In this document: piece by piece, positions 33,869 through 45,438 of the stretch | Layout: every line of letters begins with the position of its first letter | Position numbering within the stretch: the stretch's first letter is position 1 | Notes under the pieces: model-generated | What the model was told of the DNA's origin: nothing | Seen by the model: the letters and a program-made list of their open reading frames with translations, nothing else | Database searches by the model: none | NCBI GenBank assembly: GCA_023014485.1 | Contig: JAJOZX010000941.1 | Span: 778,001 to 842,000, forward strand | Direction of reading: 5' to 3' | Source of the DNA: Bathynomus jamesi | Lineage: Eukaryota; Arthropoda; Malacostraca; Isopoda; Cirolanidae | Length of the DNA: 64,000 nt | Translations under genes and position numbers: made by a program

Positions 33869-34901
33869 GTCGGGCCGGCGTTTCCCAGAACCACAACGTT
33901 TAAAGAAGGCTTCGACCTATACAGCTTTCGAACGTTCTCATCGATTAACCTACCTAGCGTAGCATTCCCTATTTCATTGAAATGCACTCCATCTTTTATA
34001 AAAAGGCTAGGATCACTAAATTCTGACCACACCTTTACGAAGGGTACATTTTCTTCAGCACAAATCTCTTCTAGTTTAGTATTCAAAAATATTGTTTTTG
34101 ACGTAATCCTAAGACCCAAACCAAACCGTGCCTAGGGGGAATACCTAGCACTAAAGACTTATCTGACCTTGCCTTCAGAGACCTAATTAACCCCCTATAT
34201 CTCTCCAAAAGATCAGGCACTCTCGTATCGGGCCTATACGAGTCGTTGCCCTCTACCATCGTCACCAATATCGAATTACGGGAGCCAACATTAATCCTAT
34301 CTACTTCGTTTCTAATTCTGTCAACCGTGGTCCCTGGTAGACAGACCCTCCTCCCTTGGTTGGATTCCGTTCAACGAACTCTTTATCCATATTGCGCACT
34401 AAGGAGTCCCCAATTAAAATAGTTTCCCCCTCGTTCACATCCCTATCCAACTGGGCGAAAGGGTTCGAAACCTCGATAGGGGGGAATCCTATCACCTAAC
34501 GTACGTGCCCTAGCTCCACCCTTAACTTCTCTAAATCCCTCCCCGTCTACTAATCTCGGACCAACCTTAACCCCTTCCTCAACTTTGTCTAATCTTCCCG
34601 ATAAGCTACCTATACTAGAAACTAGGTTCCTAACCTCACCCTTCAAATTACTAACGTCTTCATCGTTAGTATAGGTTCAGCCTTCGTCAACTGTAACCCT
34701 ACCCCTGCCCTCATCAAGCGTTGCAAGTTTTTCCGTCACCTCGCTTACACTACGTTTTATATCAACTATTTCTTCCCTTAAATCACGAAAGAAACAAACC
34801 GATCTCTCGGTAATCGCCATAGGACCGCCGTTGTAATCCTTAAAATCCGTATACCACCGATTAACCCCACACCTCGCACACGACGCTTTCTGCGACGGCA
34901 T
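33865..34901 (-). pseudogene. LINE-C ORF1, SGNH-hydrolase type
   Basis: Starts MPSQKASCARCGVNRWYTDF, close in pattern to the LINE-A ORF1 head. Frames then show TILIGDSLVRNM (block I), VEGNDSY (block III), and KDGVHFNEIGN (block V with Asp and His). The parts lie in at least five frames between 34901 and 33865. The end overlaps the start of ORF2 by a few bases. Confidence 0.75.
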
Positions 34902-35319
34902 CGCGCAAGTTAAGATAGTTAACGTTTATAACCGCCTCAAGTTTAAATTAAATTAAGCCGGCACGTTATGAAAACTTCTAAATCGCTAAAAACCACTAAT
35001 ATTCAGTTACTTAACTATAACAATGTGAATCTAAAAGCAAGTATATAAAATTCAGAACCTTCCAAAGGTAAAGGTATCGGCAATATCCAAAAGTAGAAAC
35101 AATATCAGAGAGCACAGGGCATGCGTCGGTTCAGTAAGGAGTCTGGCTGACGAATGATAGTTCGTGAATGTCAAATGAAGATAGAAACGACAAGCTTTAC
35201 CGACATTTTATTGGGTGTGGAAAGGGGAATAAATTTAGACCCGCGATTCCGGAGAGCCCAGTAAATGAGACCAATGCTAAATAGAATGCGAGAAGTAGCT
35301 GAAGATGAAGGAGGTTCAA

Positions 35320-35355
35320 TTAAATGTTAAAATATTTTGTTTTCGACTTTTGATC

Positions 35356-35403
<48 letters not shown>

Positions 35404-35835
35404 GCAGGAAAAAGGGAACCAAGGGCAAACGCCCGCATAAACGCCTCCGCTCCCCATAGAAGGAGAAGAAGAGATCAGAAATCGAGATCCAAAGTTTTCG
35501 AGATTCCTGAACACTCTGCATTAGAAAGATTGGAGGTCATAGAGAAAGAGAAAAGATGGAGTGAGAAACGTTGTTCCACAGTTGACCGGTTGAGTAAATG
35601 AAATACTGAGAATACCGATCAACCATTACATAGGAGAGCTTAACAAAAAGAGATGAGAATGTGTCGAAAGTCTGGTACTGCATGCTCTTCTTAAAAAAGG
35701 AGCAGTGTCCGTCATAACAGCGACAGTAAAGAGAGGACGAGGCAATATTGCGGAGAATAGAGAGATTGAAGACAGTCATTAAGCGACGAGGAATTGATCT
35801 GACGAAAAGCCTTTGATTCCATCTGGCAGAGCATT
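35320..35835 (-). pseudogene. LINE-B C-terminal region
   Basis: Minus-strand frames read MESKAFRQIN, then LYCRCYDGHCSFF and YSTGQLWNNVSHSIFS, the usual end of jockey-like RT proteins in arthropods (RLINS, YRYxxGxCS, LWNSLP). A TA microsatellite lies inside the 3' end (35359-35401). Confidence 0.6.
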
Positions 35836-36640
35836 TTTTAACTTAGTGAGTGGGCGACATGAATGTCACCCAGTGAAGAAAATTTGTCGCCTAGTAAATG
35901 AAATTTTAGGGTACTGGGCGACAAGGAATTTTCAAAATTTGTAAAAATAAAATTGTCTTGGGAGTTGTCTTGGGAGTTGTCTTGGGAGTATTGTCTTGGA
36001 AGCCATAAAAATACATATAATACATGCACATATGCCACAATTAGAACTGTTTATCCTAAATGTAAATATGAAATTTACATTGAATATTATATATACTGTA
36101 GATAATGCTAGTGTTATTTCAGATCACACGGGGATGGTGGCCTGATTAGAGAACATCTGGATCCATAGTATCCTTAATCCAGAAGTGTGCTGGGACCGGT
36201 TCGGTCCTGTTCGCCCGAACCGGTTGTTAAATTCTGAATGGATCACCGAACCGTTTGGTTGTTTTCAACAAATATTTAAGTCAGTAGAAATTTATTTATA
36301 TCCAAAGTTTTTTCATTTTTTCAGGATTTTATAGAAAAATATAAGTAGTATCACAAGCAGTGGTCGTTTCAATATTTATTTATTTTTTGATGAAAAATTA
36401 GGGATATTTTCCGTTTCATTTAGTGTTTCCGATTTTGTTGAAAATAAGATATTTAATGTAGATTTTTACGTTGATTTCAGAAATGTAAGTCCTTTCTTGG
36501 AGAAATGAGCGGTTCAAATGTTAGGTTAGGTTAGGTCAACTGAATGCCCAGTTAGGTCAACTGTATGCCCTTGACGATTGGTTAGGTTGTTGTGATATTT
36601 TCGTTAAAACTAACGAAAATATCACGACAAGACCCGTGTA
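35836..36640. other. About 0.8-kb insertion in LINE-B
   Basis: This stretch breaks LINE-B between the segment after the palm and the ESKAF segment. It contains three tandem copies of TTGTCTTGGGAG near 35956-35999, three tandem TTAGG units near 36520, and a perfect 15-bp hairpin (36592-36606 with 36611-36625, loop AAAC). No gene seen; I could not define its ends. Confidence 0.5.
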
Positions 36641-38960
36641 GAGAAAAAGCAACTAGGTGGGCTTGAAGAAACTGCAGAGCTGGTATAGTACACTTAGCCT
36701 CTTAGAAGCTATTTTGGAAAGAGAGTATATATGATCTTTTCACGAAAAATGTTAAGAGAAGAGGAAAGATTGAGTTGTGTATTGTTGAAGGTAAGGGGAT
36801 AGTCGTATGGAAGATTGTGACGAGTAGATATATGAAGGAACTAAGTTTCTGAGGCATCGAGAACCACCAGGTTTTCTCTGCCCCAAATTGAGAAAGTAGA
36901 AAGATCAGAAGTCAGGCGAACCATAGCCGTCATACGCGAAGCATGGAGTCATTCTTGAAAGGGAAGCTTTGTGAAGCGGATGGAGAAGTGAAGAGTGGAG
37001 TCATCGGCATAGAAGAGGATAGGACAGCCCATTGAGCACAGGCAGTGCTACTTGATAGAGTACTGATAAATAAAGGAAAAGAGTGTGTGAAAGGACAGAA
37101 CCCTGAGGAACACCACTGTTAATACTTTTAGAAGAACAGTGGCCATCTACAACCGCAGCTACAGATCGACCTGAAAGAAAAACAGAGATGAAGGCACAGA
37201 TAGAAGGCTAGAAACCGAAGGAGGGCAGTTTAGAAATTAAAAATTTGTGCCAGACAATATGTCTAGTGCAAAACCAAAGGTTTTACCGAAATCTCAAAAG
37301 AAGGATGACCAAGAGTCAAAGTCAGAGATGTGCAAAAAGTTCGCCAGTAGGGAGTCCCATGCAGAAACAATAACAACGATCTGAAAGAAGATTGTGAGAA
37401 GAGAGGTGTTTAAGAATCTTCCTTTTCAGGATACATTCAAAAACTTTAGAACGGCAAGATATCAAAGCAATTGGACGATAGTTGGAAGGTTGACAGCGGT
37501 CACCCTTCTTTGGGACAGGCTGAATGAAGGCGAATCTCTTGCAGGGAAGAAAAGTAGCAGATGAAAGACAAAGACGAAAGAGTCTGCATGGGGAGGGTGT
37601 AAGAAGAGAAACACAGTTCTCGAGAAGAACAGGAGGAACCCGAACACCATCAGACTGTACGGCCTCGAAGAGTTGAGCCCAGAGAGGGCAGAAAGAATGT
37701 CTTTGGAGGAGATTCTAGTTTCAGATATAATTCAATCAGAGGGAGGAGGAGATGGAGAAACAGCACCAGAACCGCCCAAAGTTGAGTTGGAAGGAAAAGT
37801 ATGATTGAAGAGTTCAGCTTTATTGGGAGAAGAGACGGCATCTGAGACGTTGAAGCGGAAAATAGGAGGGATAGAAGAATAAGTAAAGTTGTTGGAGATG
37901 TTCTTACCCAGATGCTAGTAAGAGCGAGAAGAATTAGAATTGGATAGGTTTTCACACTTTTATTTGATGAAGCAATTTTTAGCAAGTCGAAGAACATATT
38001 ATGCAAGATTCCGGCCAGAAATATACAGAAAGTTAAGCGAGAGTCACGAGTTGGATGGCGGTTGTACCTTCTGAAATACTCTTCTCTGTTATGGATAGCA
38101 TTAGAACAAGCAAAATTAAATTCAGTTTTTCTTTGGCATTATTAGGAGGAATAGAATATGGAATGTACCCCTCCATACCCAAGAGAATCACTTCCGCGAT
38201 GAGCTCAGCACACTCGGAAGCACTAATCATTCCATGTGAAATCACAGAAGTACTGCACATAGGACCCCCAATTTGCGGCGCTATAGTTCCAAAGGTGTCT
38301 CCTCTTGGGAGGATCCGAAGGCCGAATTGGAGCGATAGGACAGAAAACAGATACAAGATTGTGGTCGGAGGGGCCCAGTGGAGAAAACAGTTTGACAGAG
38401 TAAGAAGAAAGATGAGAGGTAAAAAATAAATCCAGTATGTTGGGACTCTCTCCAAGATGATCGGAAATACTAGTAGTAGGGTTCTCTAAGTCATTCAGGA
38501 TAATAAAGTTGCTAGCTAGTTCAACAGGGATGTTAGTGAAGTGGGTAGAAAGCCAAAGGTGGTGGTGAACTTTGAAATCATCTAAAATGGAGATTTTGGG
38601 GAAAGGAGAGTGGGATAAAATGTATTCCACTTTGGAAATGAGGTAGTCAAAAAATTTTGGATAGTCAGTAGAATTAGGAGAAAGGTAGACAGCGCAGATG
38701 TATTTAGTTTGAGACTGGAATGTAACGCGTAGCCATAAGGTATAGAATTCGGAGGATTCGGGAATACGAGAAGTACTGTAGTTCGGTCATTGCGTACATA
38801 ATACGCAACATCCACCGTTGGAATGATATTGAGTATAGAGAAGGTATGAGAGTACAGAGAAGGCGTTGCCCTCAGTCGTTCCAGACGGCCAGGTGTAGAG
38901 AAGAAGAGGTGGTGTTCAACAGATTGAAAAATTGAGGAAAGGCTACGAATGTTGCAAAAG
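36640..38960 (-). pseudogene. LINE-B endonuclease and reverse transcriptase
   Basis: The endonuclease part (38815-38223) shows DVAYYVRND, LDDFKVHHHLWLS, ESPNILDLFFTS and GPSDHNLVSVFC. After RHLWNYSAANWG come degraded RT segments: 38006-37650 (NLSNSNSS-rich, KLNSS), a fingers part near 37460-37520 (LPTIVQLL, from NYRPI), GSVLS near 37090, and YADDSTL at about 37013-36998. Stops and shifts are frequent. No intact domain remains. Confidence 0.7.
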
Positions 38961-39115
38961 TTTATGAAAGTGAATCAGGCAGAGCCGCAGAACATCTCGA
39001 ATGGGCAGTAGCAGAACCAGCCCCCTCCCCAGTGGACTCCGAGGCTGTTAAAGTCATTGCCACTTTTCTTAATTTTGAAAACTGCTTACCCTGTGGACAC
39101 ACCCACCGCACGCCA

Positions 39116-39156
<41 letters not shown>

Positions 39157-39159
<3 letters not shown>

Positions 39160-39657
39160 TTGTGGTCCGGACATCCGCACCCGCATCATTTTTAACATCC
39201 GCATCCACACATCTGACTGCGGATGTTATGCGGATATTACCTCTAATAAATTATACAATTTACAATTAAATTAGCTTATAAAGTAGTTTATAAGGCCCAG
39301 TCATGTACCACATTTCATGTAAAGTATTAATTATTAACGAACAAACAAATATATAAACCTCAAAATATAAATACCTGTAAAACAGAAAATTGAATGAAAC
39401 TTGTTTCATTGAATTTTCTGTGGCTGAAACTCTTGAGAAAGTTATTTTTATCATAATGAAAGAATTAATATTAATTTTAATTCTTTATGCATTGCCTGCC
39501 ACAACAGTAATATCACGAAATTTGAAAAACTGTCATATATTCATAATTCTATATTATATTGATAGATTAACTAAATATCCGCATTCGCATCCGCGGATAT
39601 TGAAATTAAAAATCCGCATCCGCAGATGTTGAAAAACTGACATCCGGTCCACCACTA
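39157..39657. mobile_element. hAT-type MITE (501 bp) in a TA microsatellite
   Basis: The ends are TAGTTGTGGTCCGGACATCC and the inverse of TAGTGGTGGACCGGATGTC. CATCCGCA-type repeats cluster near both ends. The 8-bp flanks are ATATATAT on both sides but lie in TA repeats (from 39119), so the duplication is uninformative. No coding capacity. Confidence 0.75.
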
Positions 39658-39840
39658 ATATATATATATAACCATAATATTATTGTATTGTGAAGGAAGA
39701 TTTAATTAATTGAACGGAATAACATCGTTGGAAACTTTCAAAGTAAGATTATATTGTATTTGTTAGGGTTATAATAATCATGGCATAGTATTCCTTTATT
39801 TAATTTAAATATAAATGTAACTAGTGTAATACTGAAGTGT

Positions 39841-40935
39841 ATTTGCTAGGAACTTTGGTCAAAGAGTTGAAGGAAGGAAAACTGCCGTCGAACAGGCAAG
39901 TTCTCGGACTTTTTCTCAACTTTCACCTCACCGAGAAAAACCATCCGAGCTGTAGCGAGTGAGTTGATCTTGGAGGTGACCCACTTTTGGGAGAGAGCTC
40001 GAATTCCCACTAAGGCACCCCAGTATTTAATCAAAAAGGTGAAAAACACTTTCGAGGAGTGGATGGCCCTGAAAAGGCAGAGTAGGAGAAAAATTGAAGA
40101 AGGAAGAAGAGTTTGTCGACCGGTTGGAAGATCTATTCGACATCACCCACGCCGATACACTGGACATGATCACTATCCCGGAAGACCGCACTTTCCTCCT
40201 CACCCAGAGAGAGAACGAGCGTCACGGAGTCATGGCATCTATTGACAATGCTCTCTCAAGCAAAGAAAAGCCGACTCAGGGGAGGTGGCGGCCAAGGAGA
40301 AGAGGCGTCTCGCTTCAGCCGCTTATCTGGAGGCGACAACAAATGCCGCGATCCTGGCCTCGTCCTCCTCGAGTAGTGAAGAGGGTATTGATGAGGAGGA
40401 AGAAATGCAACGAGCAGTAGGAATAACACCTACCCTTCCAAAGCGAGCCAAGACAAACGTAGTCTCTCCTGGACTGGCCGCTGCCTTCGATAGAACGAAA
40501 ATGTACGACCGAAGCGCTGCTGCGGGAAGACTCGGGCACGACATGAGAGAATTCAACATCAACCGTTCTTCCATCAATCGAAAGCAGCAACGTGCACGGT
40601 TCTTCAAGAAGCTTCGCGAAGAATTCAGCAGAGATGTCCCCCTGATGGTTCACTGGAATGGCAAACTAATGCAAGACCTTACCAGTAAGGAACATGTAGA
40701 CAGGCTTCCCATCCTCATCTCCGGGAGAGGTGTCAACCAGCTGCTTGGCGTCCCCAACATTGTATCCGGAACAGGGGAAGCTCAGGCTTTAGCCGTGGAG
40801 GAGTCTTACCGAGTGGGGCGTCAGCGAATGAGTCAAAGGGATGTGCTTTGATACGACAGCCTCCAATACACGCCAGTAATATGGGCGCAAAAGGAGAGAG
40901 TGCAAGTGCAATGTTGAAAATATTGATTAATGTTG
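39841..40935 (+). pseudogene. Transposase-like arthropod repeat protein, N-terminal part
   Basis: Frames carry LILEVTHFWERARIPTKAP, KKVKNTFEEW, EFVDRLEDLFDITHADTLDM, then a long frame (40285-40851) with TLPKRAKTN, AAAFDRTKMYDRSAAAG, PLMVHWNGKLMQDLT, DRLPILISGRGVNQLLGVP and GTGEAQA. One frame over, FDTTASNT near 40850 looks like the first catalytic Asp site. I know this family as an abundant uncharacterised arthropod protein with transposase features; superfamily not assigned. The rest of the core is missing. Confidence 0.6.
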
Positions 40936-41240
40936 CGAAGGGAAAAGGGAGATGTTGCAAGGGGAAGGGGTTATGCAACAAGGGAGAGGAGAATGTTGAA
41001 AAGGGGGGTTATGCAACAAGAGAACGGGGTATGCATCAATGGGGATAGGGGGAACCCCCAAGTTGCGTGAAGGGGGAGAGCTTTGGGGTAGAAGGTGGGA
41101 CGGCCTCATCCCCCCAAAGAGGTGGACGGCCTCACCCCCCCAAAGAGGTATACCTAAACTAAAAGAGAGAAAGGAGGAGAAGATTTTATGGGAGAAGATG
41201 GGGTGGCCTCACCCCCTAAAGGGGTATCCTAACCTAAGAA
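40915..41240. repeat. G-rich and imperfect tandem repeats
   Basis: Repeats of GTTGCAAGGGGAAGGGG / TTATGCAACAAGGG type, then GGCCTCA(T/C)CCCCCCAAAGAGGT units in tandem near 41100-41150 with a variant at 41205. No gene. Confidence 0.75.
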
Positions 41241-42074
41241 GGTAAGCCTTAACTTAAGGAGATAGAGAGAGAGACTATCCATCGCCTGGCATCGCCAGAC
41301 GCATTATGCCAGTTCAGGGGACCAACAGCTGTTATATAGAGGGTCGGGAGTTGCCAGATACCACTCTTTATTTTTTTATATATATATGGAGGGTTGTCAG
41401 ATACCACTTTTTTAATTATTTATTTATATATAGATGAGTTGCCAAAGAGCAGTATTTATTTTAATTGTTTATATATTAAAGGCAAGAGAGAGATGATCTC
41501 AATGCGTAAAGGGTTGCCACTTATTTAATTATTTATATATTAAAGGCAAGAGAGATGCTCTCAATGCTTAATCAAAATTAATAATAAAAGAATTGGCTTA
41601 GCAAAAGAATTAATTAAAACACCAATACATTATTTTTGGTTATTTAGACATAAAACGATTCCCAATTATTTAATAAAAAATTAACAATTAAAGAAATACA
41701 CGGGACACTATATTGTACATTAATCCAATAACAGACATTGACTGAAAAACAAATGACATGGAAAATAAATATACAAGCAAATATAATAATACACTTTAAA
41801 CGATATATATATATATATATATATAATATATATATATTATATATATATTAAAATACCAACTAAATTTGTTCAAAAGATAGGAGTACAATTTTGCAACGCG
41901 AAAAAAAAATTTTAGTGATGGATTCCGTACTATGTTTCAGATTCCATGTTAAACTGTAGGTCTAAGGTGGTTCAAATACATTGCTACTTGACATCTACTT
42001 TAGAACGGTTTCTTTTAGCATATAAAAGCACATTCAGAACATTGTTTTACTCTAAAGCTTAACCGAGGCGGAAT
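41241..42074. other. AT-rich repeat-like region without gene
   Basis: Contains related segments around GAGTTGCCAGATACCACT and ATTAAAGGCAAGAGAGATG, each two or three times, and TA-rich runs near 41800-41850. No ORF supported. Confidence 0.5.
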
Positions 42075-42220
42075 TGCAGAGCGAAAGTGTCTATTTACTT
42101 TTGTCAATCTTCTTTCAGACCGATATTGTCTATTTACTTTTGTCAATCTTCTTGCAGACCGAAAGTGTCTATTTACTTTGGCATACCTCTTGGAAACCGA
42201 AAGTGTCTATTTGCTTCTCA
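42075..42220. repeat. About 50-bp tandem repeat
   Basis: Four imperfect units with GACCGAAAGTGTCTATTTAC followed by TTTTGTCAATCTTCTT; the last two units are more diverged. Confidence 0.85.
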
Positions 42221-42494
42221 ATTTCGTAAAAAAAAATTTCGTTCCTCTTAACAATCATTCTTTACAGTATATTAAAATTAACAATAAACATTATAAATAT
42301 TTTATAAGAATAATATTTATTTTTCGCCTTATTATTTTGAACGCGAAGGAACGGGACAAAACCGCACAATAGAGACACGTGAATTACCTAAGGCATTCAA
42401 AAGCCACAGAAACGGTCACATCGGAACGCGTGTGCCCTACATTCTGACCGACCACCCGCATCCTCTCTTCCCTTTCTCTCTCGTCTCAACAAAA

Positions 42495-42712
42495 GAAATA
42501 CACACTTTAAACGTTGGAATGTAAGCATAAAAAAATAATAATAGACATCAGACAAAAATTCCCTCCCTGAACATAAGAAATACACACTTTAAACGATGGA
42601 ATATAAACATAAAAATAATAATAGAGGAGATCAGACAGCAATTCCCTCCCTGAACATAAGAAATACACACTTTAAACGATGGAATATAAGAAAAAATAAT
42701 AGAGGCACCTTA
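42495..42712. repeat. About 85-bp tandem repeat
   Basis: Three imperfect units starting GAAATACACACTTTAAACG and containing GGAATATAA, AATAATAATAGA and ATTCCCTCCCTGAACATAA. No coding. Confidence 0.88.
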
Positions 42713-42829
42713 CAAATTACGCAATCTTTTGAAAATTAAAAGAAAAAGCATTATTTTTCCGGACATCTTTTCTGAACATATATATATATATATATATATA
42801 TATACACCTTTCAACCTTTCAAATGTTCC

Positions 42830-43430
42830 TTGCGATGATTCCTCATTTCACGAAGGTCAAGCTTCTCACCCCTACTCTCGAGTTGGCCTGGTGAAGTAGT
42901 GAATTGGCTTCTTGTACTCTCCACCTCACATAGCCATGTACACCCGGCTCATCTGGGATTGTTCTGTGCCATGCGTCTAACCTTTTTTTGTATTCCATGG
43001 ATTTTAGGTCCTTCCTTTTTCCGTACCAGAACAGTTAAAAATTTTCAGTGCTAAACTTCATATTTTTTTCTTCAGTCCACTTGTAGATTCTGTTCATGTC
43101 TGTTTGTCGAGATCCTATATCCTCTAGGTTTCTTATTTTTCTACTGATCCTTGTGTCATCCGCAAAGGATGTTACTCTGTTGTCTCTGGTAACATCCTCA
43201 TCTATGTCAGTTAGCATGATTATGAAGAGTAGTGGCGCTAATACTGTTTCCGTGTGATACTGAGCTCAGGACCACTGATTCTGATGAAGATATTCCTTAT
43301 ACTGTAACGACTTGCCGCCGCTAACTAAGGAAATTATATATCTATTTCCCTACTTTTCCTGTTATTCCCAAATATTTCAACTTATACAGTATATTATGAT
43401 TCCATGGTCACACTTGTCGAAAGCTTGGTA
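42830..43430 (-). pseudogene. Non-LTR reverse transcriptase fragment
   Basis: The minus-strand frame 43217-43035 reads MLTDIDEDVTRDNRVTSFAD, then DDTRISRKI, YKWTEEKNMKFSTENF: the palm FADD motif and following region of another CR1-like LINE. The sequence on both sides continues the protein, broken. No ORF1 or ends seen. Confidence 0.75.
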
Positions 43431-43888
43431 GTAGTAGTTCGACGGGGGACCGTGTTCAGGTGATGTAGCGACCCATGGTTAGAATTCCATAACCAATGTA
43501 ACTTTACCTAACCTAACCCATGTCCAAATGGGGAAAGTTGAGGATCAAGCTGGGAGTAGTATGCGCGCAAATATATAATAATGCAAAATAATTGATGGCA
43601 TCGTGACAGAGCGTGCAAGTGAGCAATCCACTCATTCACCTTGCGATGTGAGCACTGAAAATAAATCTGAGGAGAGAATAAGCCAAATTAGATAAAGACA
43701 CACCTTTATTATTCGTGAAGGTGACCAATCAGGACTTCACTCTCCAAAGTGTGGATCCGTTACATCGGTGTTACGACAGCTGATTGGTACACAAATGTAA
43801 CATAGCCCGCAAAGTTACATTGACAACAAATCAGCAAACTTATGAACCGCCTATTAATCATTTTGGGACCGTGCTTGGGAATCACGCG

Positions 43889-43896
43889 TATAAAAG
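43889..43896 (+). promoter_or_regulatory. Candidate TATA box
   Basis: TATAAAAG, about 70 bp before the ATG at 43966 and about 30 bp before a CTCACAG/TTTCAG-type start region. It is a good core-promoter match for the small gene that follows. Confidence 0.4.
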
Positions 43897-43965
43897 TGAG
43901 TATTTTCAGCTTGATCTCACAGCAGTTATTTTCACCAGTGAATAAACAAACTAATTCCTTCCGTC

Positions 43966-44227
43966 ATGAGTCAATCAGAACATTACAGTTTACCGGCTTT
44001 ATATGAAGATGGAGACAATGCCGCGGTGTCTACAATTAAACTCTTTAACGCAAGTGATCGGGCTGAATTATTTGCAACGCAAACCGTTGAAGATATTTGC
44101 AATGACGCTCCTTACAATCTAGCAGAAGGATTTGCAGTTGAAATGTAAGTGTAAAAATTTATATGATTGTAATTTTATTTTTTTTTGCAGCCTATACATT
44201 TATTCGCGAACTTGTTATTTATTTTAG
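43966..44227 (+). CDS. Small unknown gene, possibly spliced
   Basis: First exon 43966-44144 (MSQSEHYSLPALYEDGD to NLAEGFAVE), acidic, without signal peptide or membrane helix. A stop would follow at once, but a strong donor (GTAAGTG at 44145) and an acceptor (T-run then GCAG ending 44190) frame a 46-bp intron. Splicing would add 13 residues. It has a TATA box and points toward the Polinton protease, so it could be an accessory gene near the left end of that element or an unrelated gene. I do not recognise the protein. Confidence 0.3.
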
Positions 44228-44574
44228 TGTTCCTGAGGATGTCATTAAGAGAAAGCTCTTGAGCACTGTTCTGTGTTTCGATTATTTCATCATATATATA
44301 TATATATATATGGAGGGTTGCAGTAATTTATTTTCATCTCATTACATTTTACTGTAAAATGCTTCATTAAAATAGCAGGTATCCGCAATTTTTTATTATA
44401 GATTAGTTTGCAATAGTAATTAATATTATGGTAAAGTCCTGATTTGATATTTCTATTCATCAAAAATCGTTGAATTTTTTTAAACTTATAACAATCAAGA
44501 CTCCTTTGCAATTGTAAGTAGTTTTATAAATTCCATAATAAATTCATTTGAAATGTTATTCGGCATTTTCTCTT

Positions 44575-45275
44575 AAAGGGTCACAAACGTCTATGAGCGG
44601 TTCGAAGATATTTGATACCCGAGGGTAGGGCAAGCCAGCCTTGTTCTCGGCCGGTCCCAAGTCCGGATAAATGGGGAGGGTTGGCGTCAGGAAAGGCATC
44701 CGGCCATAAAAACCCAGCCAAAACCACAATGGTGAGTCTTCAACACGAAAATGCGATGACGGCTAGGGCGTACCCCGTAGGCGACGTACAGAGACCTCGC
44801 CCGACCTCTGTGGTGAGGCGAGGGCTACCGCACCAAGAGCGGGTGCGGCTAACGAAGCGAGCTCGGGTGGACCTGAGAATTGCGACGCTGAATGTTGGAA
44901 GCATGACTGGCAGAGGAAGAGAGATAGTGGAGTTGATGAAGAAGAGGAGAGTTGGGGTGTTGTGTGTACAAGAAACACGCTGGAAGGGGAACAAAGCAAG
45001 AGAACTCAGTGGGGGATATAAATTGTTCTACAGTGGGGCATCGGTTGAGGGAAGGAATGGTGTGGGTATTGTATTGGCGAAGGAATTGAAGGATAGCATA
45101 GTGGAAGTAAAGCGAAGAGGAGATAGACTGGTGACTTTGAGAATGAATTATGGGGAACATGTACTCAATATAATCAGTGCATACGCGCCCCAAAGTGGAT
45201 GTCCGGACGACGTTAAGGAAGCATTCTGGAGGTTATTGGAGGAAGAAATGGAGAGTAAGACGAAAACTCAATGTA
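44575..45275 (+). pseudogene. RTE-like LINE: 5' part and APE endonuclease
   Basis: A 5' leader (GGGCAAGCCAGCC, GGCATCCGGCCATAAAAACC) is followed by an ORF with RIATLNVGSMTGRG, VLCVQETRWKG, GGYKLFYSG, NGVGIVL and ISAYAPQSG, the first two thirds of an RTE/CFDP2-like endonuclease. The sequence breaks off after LEEEME, before the GDLN motif. So the 5' part is kept and the 3' part lost, opposite to normal LINE truncation. It lies between the small gene at 43966 and the Polinton protease. Confidence 0.75.
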
Positions 45276-45438
45276 TTTTCATCAATTTATTAAATGATAG
45301 AAATCATGTTTTATAAAATATTATAGTTTTTTATAACCATCTTAAATTAGTTTCCATTACATTTTAAATAAGTACAGAATACACAAACAAATATTATTGG
45401 AGGCAATATTGATGCAATTATTAATTTTATATATACGA
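45276..45438. other. AT-rich spacer
   Basis: No feature seen between the end of the RTE-like fragment and the 3' end of the Polinton protease. Confidence 0.5.

Larger units (their letters stand above)
30951..35200 (-). mobile_element. LINE-C, near full-length CR1-like LINE
   Basis: A minus-strand LINE with SGNH-type ORF1 (34901-33865), APE/RT ORF2 (33868-31104) and a 3'UTR that includes a G13/C13 run near 31000. It has the same architecture as LINE-A, but the sequences are well diverged. No target duplication could be seen; the outer limits are approximate. Confidence 0.75.
35300..38960 (-). mobile_element. LINE-B, decayed jockey-like LINE
   Basis: A minus-strand LINE in pieces: endonuclease and RT in 38960-36640, the C-terminal region in 35835-35320, and about 0.8 kb of foreign sequence in between. 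It is strongly decayed. The plus-strand fragment at 16371-16640 is of a similar family. Confidence 0.7.

Noticed and set aside
36518..36536. Interstitial telomere from TTAGG units
   Set aside because: Only three units; too short to be a telomere relic.
43560..43900. Polinton terminal inverted repeat
   Set aside because: The other end is outside the window, so no inverted partner can be checked.
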